DNA from: Pholiota molesta
Taxonomy: Eukaryota > Basidiomycota > Agaricomycetes > Agaricales > Strophariaceae
Assembly: GCA_014925825.1 (NCBI GenBank)
Contig: JACGCK010000004.1
Location: 868,001-932,000, forward strand
Length of the DNA stretch: 64,000 bases
Reading direction: 5' to 3'
Part shown: one piece after another, positions 35,893 to 47,973 of the stretch
Position numbering within the stretch: position 1 is the stretch's first letter
Layout of the letters: each line of letters begins with the position of its first letter
Made by a program: the position numbers and the translations under genes
The notes under the pieces: generated by a model
What the model was told of the DNA's origin: nothing
The model's input: only the letters and a program-made list of their open reading frames with translations
Database searches by the model: none

Positions 35893-38800
35893 ATGACATT
35901 GTTTCAGCTTCTTGGAATTCTTGCCTTTTGCATTGCTTCAGTGCAATCATCGTTTTCTCTGTTTGACAAAAGAAATTCGACTGGACTCACGAACGCAGTC
36001 ACTTGGGATCCCCATTCTCTGTCTATTCAAGGACAAAGAATCTTCATTCTTTCTGCAGAATTTCATCCATGGAGGCTTCCTGGCAATCCCGACCTCTGGG
36101 CTGATATTTTCCAGAAAATTAAGGCCAACGGCTTCAACGCAGTTTCATTTTACGTCAATTGGGCCCTACATTACCCTTCTCCAGGGACCAATGGAACAGC
36201 AGGCGATTTTCAAGTTGGGACTTACCGTGATATCCAAAGATTTATCGACGAGGCTAAAGATGCTGGTTTGTGGTTGATTGCTCGGTATGTAAAGACCTTG
36301 TTCGATTTGCGACTATCATGTTTGTGAATCATGCAAATTATCATAGACCAGGACCATATATCAGTAAGCAGTCGTACTATCCTATAGCAAGATCGATGAC
36401 GCTCACGGATTCTCAGATGCGGAAACTACTGGAGGTGGATTCCCTGGCTGGGTTGGTAACATTGCAGGCAGCTTGCGTGCCAATAATGCCAACTATACAC
36501 AAGGTCTAGAACGTTGCCTCCTTATCAAAAACTTGCTTATATGATCTTGCTTCACAACAGCTTGGACTCCGTACTTGACCTCGATCACAAAAATAATAGC
36601 CAGGAATCAAATTACCAACGGTGGTCCAAGTCAGCATGAATATCTTATGCAGAGCTCGGTCGTCGTTAATGCATACCCTAGTTATTCTTGTCCAGGCGGA
36701 GAACGAATACAGCGCCAGTGCTAGTAATGACATATATATGCAAGCCATTATTGACTTGTACAGAGCCAATGGAATTGTTGTTCGTAAGTCTGCATAAAAG
36801 ATTCAGAGACATTCATTCACCTAGCACCTCATAGCCATCACCTTCAACGATCAACATGCAGGACAAGCGGGTAACTTCTCACCTGACAAAGCAGGGACAC
36901 ATGTCGACATTTATTGGCACGTTCGCGCCTATGTTTCTTTGTGACTTTCCTCAATTATCTTCTAATTATTCAGCGGAGACTCGTATCCTCAAGGTGCAAA
37001 CAGTTGGGCCCAGGTCCAGGCTGTTTATTATTCAAACCATGAGGCTGCCGCTCCAAGCAATCCTCTTTGCTTAGCAGAAGTACGCCCTACTTTTGTTGTG
37101 CATTTCGACTCATCGTCATATTTTTTACCAGTTCGGAGGTGGCTTCTACTCGGATGGGGTTCAGTCGCTCGTGGTGGAACAGGATACGAAAAATACTGTG
37201 AGTGTTGTCGAATCTTAGTGCAAATTCAATTAATTGAGACATGTCCTCGAATCTCAGCAAATCCAGGCGGCTTAACCGATGCTACGTTTGGTAAATACTA
37301 CTCAATTACGGTTTTGTCTCTCAATAACTCTACTGTGCAGAAAACGTGTTTTATAAGGAAAACTAGTAAGTCTGGGTCTACATTTTATTCATTCGGACAG
37401 TTTGAATAACGATTATACAGCGCTCAAACTGCAACAATTCTAAGTACGTTAACAAAACGTTCTAATTAGAGACTCTTGCTAACCATCCAAATCATAGACA
37501 TATATAGTATGAATATATTTTTATCATCAAAATAAAGCTCATATCAGACAGTGCTTTTCGGTGGAACAAACTGGGGACAAACCTTGGAACCTACAGTGTG
37601 AGTAAAAGAAATATTTTACTTTGAATCTCTAGTCATTTTAGTGCATAGTTATTCATCGTACGACTATGGAGGAGGTACTGCAGAATAAGATGTTGGCATT
37701 GACTAAGAATGACCATGCTCCGAAATATAGGCATCAATGAAGCCCGGGTGGCCACCCCAAAGATGAACGAAATGCGACTTCAAGGTCACTTACTCGAATT
37801 TGCTTCCCTGTTTGTTCGATTCTAATTTGTAGTCTTTCTTCTAGGTCTCTTTCTTCGGGTGTCTCGCGATCTCCTTGGGGCTACTCTGATTGCGAATGGG
37901 ACCAACTACACAACCTCGACCCTCATTCATACGGCTGAACTGAGAAATCTGAATACAAATGCTGGATTTTATTTCGTGCGACATGATACTTCCACGTACG
38001 CTTACTGGCTGTAAACGGAAGACAGTGAACCTGACCAATGTAACAGGTCCACTGCCCTAACCACCACTCGCCTCACCATTGGAACATCAATAGGATCGGT
38101 TGTTGTTCCACTCAATGGAGCGATCACTTTGAATGGCGCGAGAGCAAAATTATCGTCACTGATTACATTTTTGGGCAGAATAAAATCAAAATGTTGTACT
38201 CCACGGCCGAGTACGTTTTTACATTTCCTTTAAATTCGCAGAAATTAATGTACATGTCCTTTCATTCTAGAGTCATGACGTGGACAACGTAAGCCATTTA
38301 CTTTCCTATTCGCAGATAACATATCTCATTCAACTCTATAGAATCGATGCGAATGACTATATTATTATTTACGCGCCTTCTGGTCAGATGGGAGAGACTG
38401 CGTTCGAGCTGGCGAGCCCTACAATCGACTTGTCTTCCTTCCCAAATATTTCCTCTCAGTTTAAAAACGGTTTGCTCACATTAAACTACAACGTCAGTGG
38501 CATTCAAATCATTCCGATCCAAAATGGCAACAACACGCTTTTTACCATGATCATGGACAAGGCAACAGCCAATACCTGGCATGCTCCTATCATCAACAAT
38601 CTGTCGTCTTCCTTTGGTAATTTCTTCTCCGTAGGAACCAACAATTCGTAGGTTTATGCTCTTCACATTTCTGATAATTGTTAATTTTTTTTATAGAATA
38701 TTGGTGGGCGGTCCTTATGTCCTTCGTACAGCATCAATTAGCGGAAATACGCTCTCGCTGGTGAGTGATTTGTTTGCAAGGGGTCGTATCATCGTCGTTA

Positions 38801-40578
38801 TCGGACTTTCCAACAGGCAGGCGACTTGAACGGGACGACCACAGTACAAGCCATTGTTCCCAAGAACGTTACCCAACTCATCTGGAACAACGCACCTGTT
38901 CAAGCTCTGACCGGGTCGGCGGGTGTTCACCTGCTCAGTGCCAGCGTAGCTGGAGCGAGCTCGTCCATTCTACTACCATCCCTTGTTAATTGGAAAGTGT
39001 CCGGAAGGTGAGCTACGGTTCGCTTACATCAAGACACTCAGATGAATGAATCACACAATGTATAGTCTTCCCGAAATTGATCCCAACTTCGACGACTCTG
39101 GTTTCGTGACTGCTAGTCTTACAACCACAAACGTGAGTTGACGCCTTCAAATATGACAGAGACATTTTGTATCAAGCCCTTCCACAGTACACCAATTTGC
39201 CTCCTTTAGCCGGAAATGTTGTCTTGTATTCTCAACAATACGGGTATGTCAACTTGTTCGTGCGACCAGATGGGCAGACTCATACCTTTGCTGCAGGTTC
39301 TACGGAGGAAATCTCATTTTCCGTGGTCACTTCAATGCCAGTGGTTTAGAAACTGCGATCGTGACTACAGTTCAATCGGGATTCGCAGGAGGATATTCAG
39401 CGTGGCTAAATGGCGTATTCCTTGGATCGAGCCAAGGGACTCCAACTATCAGCCTGACTACCGATACTTGGAACATTACTTCTGGAATGCTTCGTGTCAG
39501 AAGTAATAACGTATTCGTTATTTTACAAGGTAATTTATCTCCATGTTACTCTAGGTTTCAATTACTGATGCTTTACTTGGCACAGATCATATGGGGTGAA
39601 TAATGCCTACACCGTTATGACTTATATCACTGACTCCATTGTTTTGTTACTTTTGTAGGATTGTCGAGACAAGCAGTAAGGGCCGAGACCGAGCATCGTT
39701 TTCCAATACTGAAACAGTACTTTGTATCAGCGAGCAGTGGCAAAGAACCGCGTGGAATAAGAGGATTCCAGATAATTGGGGTAACACCACATTCAATTTA
39801 TGGAAACTTCAAGGTAATCAAGTACGTGAATTGGACCTGAGGTTCATCCTTGTTTATAATATGGCGCTCATTTTGTATTCATTAGGGCGGTGCTGCGGGC
39901 ACACCCGATACTTTCCGTGGCTACTTGAATGAAGGTGGATTATACGCGGAAAGAATAGGTGCTCACCTTCCCGGTTTTCCCGATGCATCCTGGGCCAACG
40001 GGACACCACTCCTGGCGGCGGTGTAAAGGGGGCTGGTGTCAATTTCTATCGCACTACATTTGATCTGGTGGTGTCTTGCATTTACCTTGCGATCTTTGTT
40101 GCTCATCATCTCATACAGAGTATCCCTGCCGGAGTTGACATGCCAGTCCGCCTTTCTATCACTCCAAGCGTTATTTCTTCCAACTTCCGTGTCCAAATTT
40201 ATCTTAATGGATGGCAAGTCGGCAAGTATATCAATAACATCGGGTAAGGTTCTTTGCACATCTAGTATCTAGCCCTTGCTGACGGGTCATAAATCAGCCC
40301 TCAGACGTTATTTGTCCTCCCTGCTGGGTAGGCATTTCTGCCTTATTGTTGGATTAACTTTCTGACAGGTAATACAGAATACTCAGGCGACAATCCACCA
40401 ATACATTAGCTCTTTCGGTTTGGTCTCTCGATGCCAGCGGGGCCAGCATTGCAGGTTGGACCTTGTATCTGATGGAACCTTTTCGACAGCTTTCCAGTTC
40501 AATGACTACCAAACTCCCGATTATGTGGTGCAGCAGGGCTTACGACCTGCCGCCGTATTTTCACAACAATGTGATTAG
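35893..40578 (+). CDS. GH35 beta-galactosidase, secreted
   Basis: It hydrolyses terminal beta-D-galactosyl residues, probably from plant cell-wall polymers. ATG 35893 starts a signal peptide, [19 protein letters not shown]. The GH35 barrel follows: [55 protein letters not shown], the acid/base motif [10 protein letters not shown], and the nucleophile Glu in LAE before FGGGF. Then [13 protein letters not shown] and YDYGGGTAE. About 550 residues of beta-domains complete the large fungal form ([90 protein letters not shown]). The gene has many introns. TAG is 40576-40578, after [15 protein letters not shown]. Several frame changes occur, for example after the nucleophile exon near 37150. About 1,000 residues matches the family. 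Confidence 0.85.
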
Positions 40579-40721
40579 AGACAGCTTGGAATGGTTTAAT
40601 TACTCCTGGAGTAGGATAAATGTAACAAATGTACAAGAAATTAGCAATGAGGCCTGAGGTGGTATACATAGATCAAAAGCATAGTTAGATTAATATCGCG
40701 AGGGACCCAAAGGTGAATACA

Positions 40722-42599
40722 TTATTCTTCGTCGCTTTGGTCGCCTAAGAAGGCCATGATGCTCTTTCTTGCATTCATCTATTTGTGTGTTAGTATCCTC
40801 AATAATAAGAGCCAAAAAGCACATACTGGTCGCCTTTTTGGAGCCTCTACTTCTTCATCTTCCGAAGATTTATCCTCTTTATCAGATTCCTCAGTATCAA
40901 TTTCATTTTTGTGGTAGCATTATCACGGCTCCTCGAAGCCCTGCCTGTCATTTTTTCCGCGAATTCCTTCACATCGGCTGCATGTGTATTAATCAACTTC
41001 TCCATACTGATAGATAAGTATTGTCAGGAACTCACCCAATTCTTTTTCCAGTTCTCTCTTCTCTTTGATCGCCTTTGCTTGTTCCATACTCATTCTACCC
41101 GTCATCCCCAAGTCAGTCAGGATCTCTCTGAGTTTCTTAATTTGTTGCTGTGGCGTATCTAAACCTTCGAACACCTTGGACCATACTTTACGCATCCCGC
41201 ATGCGACCACAAGTGACTGTTTGAGTTATCGCCAGGTCAGCAGACAAGATCACCATGCAAGTTCACAAGAGGCAGTTCGTACCTTGAGGCGCTTGATAGT
41301 TTCTTCGTCTTTGCTCAATGCTGCTGACGACTTGGCAGTTTTCTTTGATTTAGATTTCTCGGATGCTTTCATTGATGGCTGGAAGCATTATCAGCCACGA
41401 AATTTATATAGTAGATGGGGGACGTACCTTCTCTCCAGTTTTTGATTTCTTCCGCTTGGGCTTAGGAGGTTCATCAATGAGCACGGAAAGCTCAGATTCA
41501 CTTTTCTGGGCAGCCTGCGACGAAACAGAGTGTTAGAGCGATATAAATATGGAGAATATAATATACATACATCCTCCATCTCGATTTCGACTGATTTTGA
41601 GGATTCAGGTTGAACATTCTCGCGTTTGGATAGTGTAGAAGGCGCTGGTTGGTTCTATTATGTACAATGATTAGAAAGGATTTGGCTAGGAAACAGTGTA
41701 GCTACGAACTTTGATTTCAATTGGTTTGCGAACTTCGATTGTGTCGGGCTCGTCTTGTTCCATGTCTGAGGTTGGGACGTGTTCCTATTCGATTATGTTA
41801 ACAGTCCACTGGCACCGATAGAAAGAACTTAAACATACAGCGGACTTGTATACCTTTGAATCCCTCCCCTGTTTCGTCCTAGGCTTTGAGCTGGTCGACC
41901 TGGGAGCCTTTTCCTGTTCTTCATCCTCATCTTCAGAAAAGATTTTCTTCGTCTTGGACTTGATAGTTTTGGGTTTCTTCTCAGGACTTACGCTCTCCTC
42001 TTTGTAGTCGTCTTCCTTGTCTGACACGATTTTCTTGGCCTTAGGCATGATCTTGCGCTTCTTTGTAGGGGTTGGGGCATCGCTGCCTTCATCTTCACTC
42101 GCAACTGCTTTTGCCTTTGCCTTTCCTTTCCCTGTTGGAGTTGACTTTGGCTTCGGCAGCGGCTCCTCCTTCGCCTCGGCCTTGATTTTCCCATCCAACT
42201 TGCGCTTGTTTTTTCGTTGAGGGCTCGGTTTTGGCTTCATATCCTCATCTTTATCTGCAGGCGGTTCATTATCCTAAGCAAACATCACAACTTCAATATT
42301 CCTTTGCAGATGTCAAAATTTCCACAACTTGGAACTCACTATGGCGTACTTGGTAGCAGCTTTGAGGGCAGATTTGAATTCAGACGCGTCAAGGGTTCCC
42401 TCCTCCAATTTAAATTGCTTCTCGATGGTTTGTCGAATTAATCGCGGTGTAAAGTCCCTAGTAGTTAAGTTGTTTTGGGAGATGTTCTAGTCAGCAAATA
42501 GGTGCGCACATACCGCAGATTCCCCTGCTTCTGCGCAGTCCAAACTAGCTGCTTCGCAGCCGACTCCAGCTCCCCTATAGGCGGAATATCCGAGTCCAT
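40722..42599 (-). CDS. DEK_C-domain chromatin protein with HIRIP3-like C-terminus
   Basis: A probable nuclear histone-binding or histone-chaperone protein. ATG 42599: residues 1-75 form a DEK C-terminal-type helical domain (MDSDIPPIGELESAAKQLV, DFTPRLIRQTIEKQF, GTLDASEFKSALKAATKYAI). A lysine/acid-rich disordered middle of about 250 residues follows (KKRKIMPKAKKIVSD, KTKKIFSEDEDEEQE). The C-terminal module, KSLVVACGMRKVWSKVF, QQQIKKLREILTDLGMTGR and MSMEQAKAIKEKRELEKEL, matches the conserved end of HIRIP3. The last exon gives KSIMAFLGDQSDEE and TAA 40722-40724. One base is missing in a run of A near 40910. It converges with GH35, 143 bases apart. Known of the families: DEK_C binds DNA and HIRIP3 binds H2A-H2B; a role in this fungus is inferred. 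Confidence 0.7.
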
Positions 42600-43184
42600 A
42601 CCAGCGAAAGCAAGTTGCCCTTAATAGTGCTAGGCAGTGGTTGTAATCGGATAGGAAGGACTCAAAAAAGAGAGTGATAGCGGGTTTCCGTCTATGTGGT
42701 TGTAAGCGCTCAAGTCAATGCGGTGTTGTCGAGGAGTTGTGAGTTGTTGACAATGACCGCGTGGTTTCCGCGCCAAATTAGTCACGTGATGTGACGACGC
42801 GTGTTTCCAAGTCACACTCGATGATATATATAGCAGTCTATAGCTTGCATTGTGTACTAACACTGTGTAGTGCAAAGGGAAGCAGGTCAGAGTATCAGTC
42901 GATTAGAAATAATCTTGTGGCAATCAGCAATATTGTAAAGTATGTAGAATAAGATGCGGTAAGGAAGAAATGATAGCAATTGAACTGAAGAGCGTAAAAA
43001 TAGGATGGAATTGTCGCCCGCGGCAAGTAATCGTAAGATCGTAAGAAGTTAGAGAATCAAGGGTACTAAACACTTTGTTCCAGGATAGCAAAGCAACTCC
43101 TTCCAATGTCCATTCCATAACGAAAGAAATAGATAAAGACATCGTTATCGACGGGTAGTAAAAGGGTAAAAGATATGGGTATCA
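42600..43184. other. Intergenic
   Basis: Between two leftward genes; holds the promoter of the DEK_C gene and the 3' flank of the coiled-coil gene. Nothing else recognised. Confidence 0.4.
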
Positions 43185-44932
43185 TCATGGCGGGGGGTCC
43201 AACTTTTGAGGTAGGGTATGATTGTCTTCGCTTGTTCTCCGGCCAGCACTTTGCATCAACCTCCGCAGTCTTTTCAGCTCCTCTGATAAGTGTCTGTGCA
43301 GAGGAATTAGTAAACAGAGGTCAAATCGAGCTCGGAAGAAACCCAAACATACTCGGCGGTCTTGTTGGCCTGTTCGCTGTTTCGTGCCTCCTTCTCCACT
43401 TCCTGCTTCATAAACTGTATCTGCTCCGCCCAATACTTTTCTACATCGCCAGAGAGCTTTTGGTCCTGTTCCTCCAACTTCTTCACCGTTTGCTTGCCCT
43501 CGTTCGACTTTTGTATCTCTTTGGCCAAATCCGAATACATCTTCCCGAGACGCTGCGCCTCCGCTTGAAGCTTCTCCTCGCGTTTGCGCATTTCTTCCCG
43601 CAGACGCTCAGTATCTTGTTTCCAAGTTTCGGTCATGCCTTTAATACTGTCTCGAAGCGTGATATATTCACGCTCCGATTTTTGCGATAGGGCAGTCGAT
43701 TCTGATAAAGCGGATTCCATTTCGCGGATGGTCTTTTTCGATGTTGAGGTTTCGTTTTTGAGTTGGGCTTTTAGTGTTGCAGCCTCCGCTTCGGCCTTTC
43801 TCGCCCGTTCTAGTACCTAATCGAACGATTAAACATGCTTGTGGATAATGGTTGAAGGTCGTGTACCTCTTGTAATAGCCTCTCTTTACGGGCGACTACA
43901 TTATTCAGGCCCTCATTTTCTAATCGTAGCCTTTCTCTACCCTCTTTATAATCCTCTGCTTGACGTGTTAGCTGAGCGACACTGCGCTGCGATAAACGCA
44001 GCTGCGTCTTTGTGTTCTCCAGAGCATTTCTGGCGGTGATCACACCTGCTTGTAGATCTGCCAGGACCTTTGTCGTGCCACCGGGTGTTAGTGAGTATCT
44101 TTTGTTGGGCGATGGTGGTGGTAGTTGGAGAGAAGAGGAGGATGTGTCAGCTAGGTCGATGGGGGATAGCTTTGATGAGGTTGAAGGCCCAGGTGTGGAG
44201 CCTTCTTCAGCTAGTGTTCGTGCGTTGCCTGACGATGACCATGTGTTAATCAAACACGTCGCAGCATAAGATGAGATATTTACCAACTGATGATACTGGG
44301 ATCCCTAAACAAATAGTAATGAGACCAATGAAGATGTATACATCAGGATATACACACGAGACTTCGTGGGACTGGAGGCTCGTTTGTATGACGGCTGCAT
44401 AGGAACGCCCTCACGTATGCCGTTCTCCTCTGGTACAATTTCCCGTTTTGGTAATGGCAAACTCGAATCAGGCCCAGCCAAGCTCGACAAGACGTCATGA
44501 CTAGATCGTCGCTTCATAGCTACAGGTGTCTGCGTCGTAGGTTGCACAAAGAAGAGGCGGCGGCGAAGATGATGATGCGGCCATGTTATAATTTGAATCG
44601 TCCATCAATTCCTGACCGTATGGGCGAGGGCCGCTGCGCACGATGTTCTCGAGCGTGTTCAATTGCGCTTGCTGTTGCCTGATATTATGTTTCAGCGTGG
44701 ACATTTGGTTTCGCACAGCGACTGAGATGCTCCATCGTCAGCCCTCGAATGCGGCCAGGACGGGTGGCGGCGGAGCAAAGCGCTTACCTGGGTTGTCAAG
44801 CGAAAAGGACGGACTGTGAGTCCTAATAGAAGAGCGCGACGAGGCCCTCGAGCTGGGACGATCGCGTAAGTTCCTATAGGGAGATAGTGCACTGTCGTAT
44901 GGTTGAAAGGGCTTTGTCGGACTCGACGACAT
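43185..44932 (-). CDS. Coiled-coil protein, possibly She3-like
   Basis: ATG 44932 (MSSSPTKPFQPYDSALSPYR). Residues 1-190 are Ser/Pro-rich and disordered with one short helix (NQMSTLKHNIRQQQAQLNTL). The rest is almost continuous coiled coil with strong heptads: TARNALENTKTQLRLSQRSV, RLRLENEGLNNVVARKERLL, KAEAEAATLKAQLKNETSTS, KREEKLQAEAQRLGKMYSDL. The final exon encodes EHLSEELKRLRRLMQSAGR and ends at TGA 43185-43187. Mushroom proteins of this type are often annotated as SWI5-dependent HO expression protein 3 (She3), an mRNA-transport adaptor; I recall the similarity but cannot test it. One frame change lies near 44560. It is divergent from the RING gene, 345 bases away. Confidence 0.65.
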
Positions 44933-45277
44933 TCACAATTTCGCCAGAGGTAGACGGCAGAAGAAGATGGGAGTTCTAGCAGGTTAGAATGAAAGGAATT
45001 TAGAGACAGAACAAGGTCATAATCTCTGGGGTATAAGGAATGTAGCGTTCTACGCCAGTGCGCTGACGGAGTAACGAGAAAAGGACAGGAGCGCGCTGGT
45101 AGCGGAGCCAAGCCAGCTGTTTGTGTTTGTTGGAGTGAGAATAATCACGTGCATCTAATTTAGGCGCGTCAAGGAACCATCCTTTTCCTATCCACCGACT
45201 AACCACCATCCTCATTCCGCGTCCCCTCGGTCAGATCTCAGTTATTTAGCCTATTGTCTTTGCTAGACTCGTATACA
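44933..45277. promoter_or_regulatory. Divergent promoter region
   Basis: 345 bases shared by the coiled-coil gene (-) and the RING gene (+). No TATA box or distinct operator is recognised. Confidence 0.4.
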
Positions 45278-46246
45278 ATGACTTTGGAGTGCTCTATTTG
45301 CATCTCTGCCTTCAAAGACCCAGTCTGTCTGCCCTGTGGTTTGTAATTGTTTTCCAATTGTTCACAACCATTATCGATTTTCCTATCGCGCTAGGTCATG
45401 TCTATTGCAAGAAATGCATTATTGGCCATGTCAATGTCCCTACAAATATGGGGATGACCTCTACCTGTCCGGATTGTCGATCCACATTTCATACTGGTAC
45501 GCGTCAGTTGGTTAGTGTCGCGTGCCCCTTGACTCAACGAAACTACGCGACTCGCCATAGTTATTCCCGATGTAAGACTCCCGTCTCGCGTGAAATCTAT
45601 CTGCTGCATTAACTGAATACTCTTTAGCTCACATATCTGCCAGAAAAATACCACCCTTTCGTCTCACCCGCCGTACGACGCGTCTACATCGACGTTTCAT
45701 CGCATGCCTCATTGCAGAAGAAGCTTGGACAAGCGGAGAAACAGATTGACCACTTGCGAAGTAAAGAAGCAAAACTACAAAACCGCAATGAATTACTCGC
45801 GAATGCCCTGTCCACGAGCAAGGAGAAGGTCCATGAGCTTGAAAAGGCAGCGCAAGTGCATCGCAAACCCTAGAAAGACTCGACAAGGATGTGGAGGCAT
45901 TAGAAAAACAAGCTCGTAAGAAAAACATAGAATGCAGGAACTTGACTTCAAGGTGTGTACTACCATTTCTTTCTACCCCCACGGAAGGATCAGCTCATTT
46001 CTCTGTAGGATCGCCCATCTACAAGAACAGTTGGAACAGTCCCAAAATCGGAGCTCGTCAGATTTTACATTTAGCCCGCTTAGCAGCCCTCAGCCTGCCT
46101 CTGAGGTGGTTGCCCAGGCCAGGGCTCGACTTACCAGGCCATTACCACGCCGCACACCACTTCAACGAAGGGTGCGTGAGGACAGCGATAGTCCTCCCGC
46201 GAACTTTGGTCATTCCAAAAAGCCTCGTCTGTCAAATGTGGCATAG
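45278..46246 (+). CDS. RING-finger protein with coiled coil
   Basis: A probable E3 ubiquitin ligase. ATG 45278 gives a C3HC4 RING at the very N-terminus: ECSICISAF, CLPC, GHVYCKKCIIGH, then TCPDCRSTFHT; an intron splits the domain after CLPC. A coiled coil of about 90 residues follows (SLQKKLGQAEKQIDHLRSKE, LEKAAQVHRKTLERLDKDVE) and a Ser/Pro/Arg-rich tail (PLPRRTPLQRRVREDSDSPP) with a basic end, KKPRLSNVA. TAG is 46244-46246. A phase problem at the second intron and one missing A near 45870 break the frame. About 250 residues. The substrate is unknown, and the start is chosen because it places the first Cys pair as in other N-terminal RINGs. Confidence 0.75.
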
Positions 46247-46782
46247 ACACTTGTTGTTGAATGATATGCCTAAGTTATTTGTTACTTTATCTGCAAAGTT
46301 CTTGGACCGTCGTACAATCTTCTCACCTTCTTTCATTTTCTTGCACCAGTTGCGCCACATCTCTCAACTATATACCATCATTGGTCACCCGTAACTGAGA
46401 TTATCTTACAATCTTTTTGAGCTCCTTTTTGCTCGTGTTTCTACTATTCAACTGATCGACTTTAACATCCCAGCTCCTTCATATAGATAAAATAAAATAA
46501 AGCATTCAGTGCCTGCCAAGACAGACTTCTTGACATCAGTATTATGAAGGCGCAGTTCGCTGGCATTTAGTATCTACTCCCCGAACAACTTGATTAATCT
46601 GTCATGGTGCTGGACGCATCTTCTGGATGCCTATGTCATTATCAGTCACTGTCAGGTGTCGCTGAATCTATTAATGGAGCATCCTGCTGTTCAGTTTGGA
46701 TCTCTCACGAGCTTGAAGGAAAGAAGGTTGGCAGATCCTTTTAAGTAGATTAGATTAGTGCTGGTTAGTAGCATCTCTAAAT
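46247..46782. other. Intergenic
   Basis: Between two rightward genes. No gene or repeat recognised. Confidence 0.4.
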
Positions 46783-47212
46783 ATGGACTGGAGCGCCCAT
46801 GCATATTTAAATTCATATCTCATGTTAGCACGCTCGCGACTTCTAAAGATGAACTATGGATTTTGCCTTGAAGTCGTCAACCAACAGTTTTCGCGTAAGT
46901 TGCCTCTGCATGTTTCCTCGAGCAGAAGATCTAAAACTACTTTACAACAAGTCAATGGTTAAATCCGTTGGATTTAATTTTGGAAAGATTGATCAATGAT
47001 AAGGATGATGCGGATTCGGTCGATCTGGATGATGTCAAACGCAAACGTACCGTAGATAGGAATTTGAATGAACGGACCTTGGCGGCCATCCATGGGCGCT
47101 TGTCATGGTAGATGGTGCGGGAGTATATTTGGACGTGATTTGTGGGGCGAAACGAGCGCAAGAGAAGGCTGATATATCGCCCGTGTTCGACGCAGACGCC
47201 CGCGACAATTAA
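46783..47212 (+). CDS. Small protein of unknown function
   Basis: I do not recognise this gene. ATG 46783 gives MDWSAHAYLNSYLMLARSRL and KMNYGFCLEVVNQQFS, then a GT-AG intron (GTAAGT at about 46895). The next exon encodes WLNPLDLILERLINDKDDAD, SVDLDDVKRKRTVDRNLNER and TLAAIHGRL; after a one-base shift near 47097 the frame continues MVDGAGVYLDVICGAKRAQE and ends at TAA 47210-47212. About 120 residues, charged and mainly helical, no signal peptide or membrane span. Codon-like periodicity and splice sites argue for a real gene. Confidence 0.45.
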
Positions 47213-47973
47213 TCCTTCCAATGGAAAGTGGCATGTGCTGCTATAGATGTAGTATACCCTTTGTCATACCACTTTTCTTGTGAACACTCTTTATAGACAA
47301 AGAATCGCCGACGCACCAAGCATGGAAGAATGACGACCGGTGACATTAGGGGTCATAGATTCTATCATTGTAATCCGGGTTCAGTATCATGGTGTCATGC
47401 TATCAACGGATGTGGGTAAGACATTGATTGGCGCGAATATGGATGAGGATGGCAACCTGGTAAATATACTTATGTAGTTTGTTAACGAGAAAGTTGCGAG
47501 AAAGAAAGCTCAACGTACATACACCGGGTAAGAAGCGAGGCTGGGGCAGAAAGGTGTGTTGAAAGAGTGATGAAATAATGATGTGATGTCTATGAACAGG
47601 TGTGTTCCTGGATGCGGACATTATTGGCAGAAAACACGAGGGAGATGGCATGGAAGGATGTCGGAGCGTAATGGTGCGTGAGGAAAAGGAAGAGACGGGC
47701 GTGGGTGTCGTGCGAGAATAGCATCTGGGGTGAGCCATCGAGCCCCGGCACAATCAGGCATTGGTAGACGATTCGACGCTATGCTCAGGCCATGGACGAA
47801 CGGAGGCGATGTGGACGATGGGCAGTGAGCGGTAACGAAGCGCGGAGGAGACAGGGCCCTGGAGCGACGACGCCCGATTTGCCTGGATCTCGATAGAGAT
47901 CTGGTGATCGACGATATGAAATAAAATTCAGCGTCCGTCGGAAGATGGTTCCCAGCATCGTCTGTCTCCAACC
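47213..47973. other. Intergenic, promoter of the RXT3 homologue
   Basis: About 760 bases before the long gene. Frames on the minus strand here are not supported by any domain. Confidence 0.4.

Noticed and set aside
18000..36000. A transposon as the cause of the opposite-strand duplication
   Set aside because: I found no terminal inverted repeats, target duplications, reverse transcriptase or transposase reading frames.
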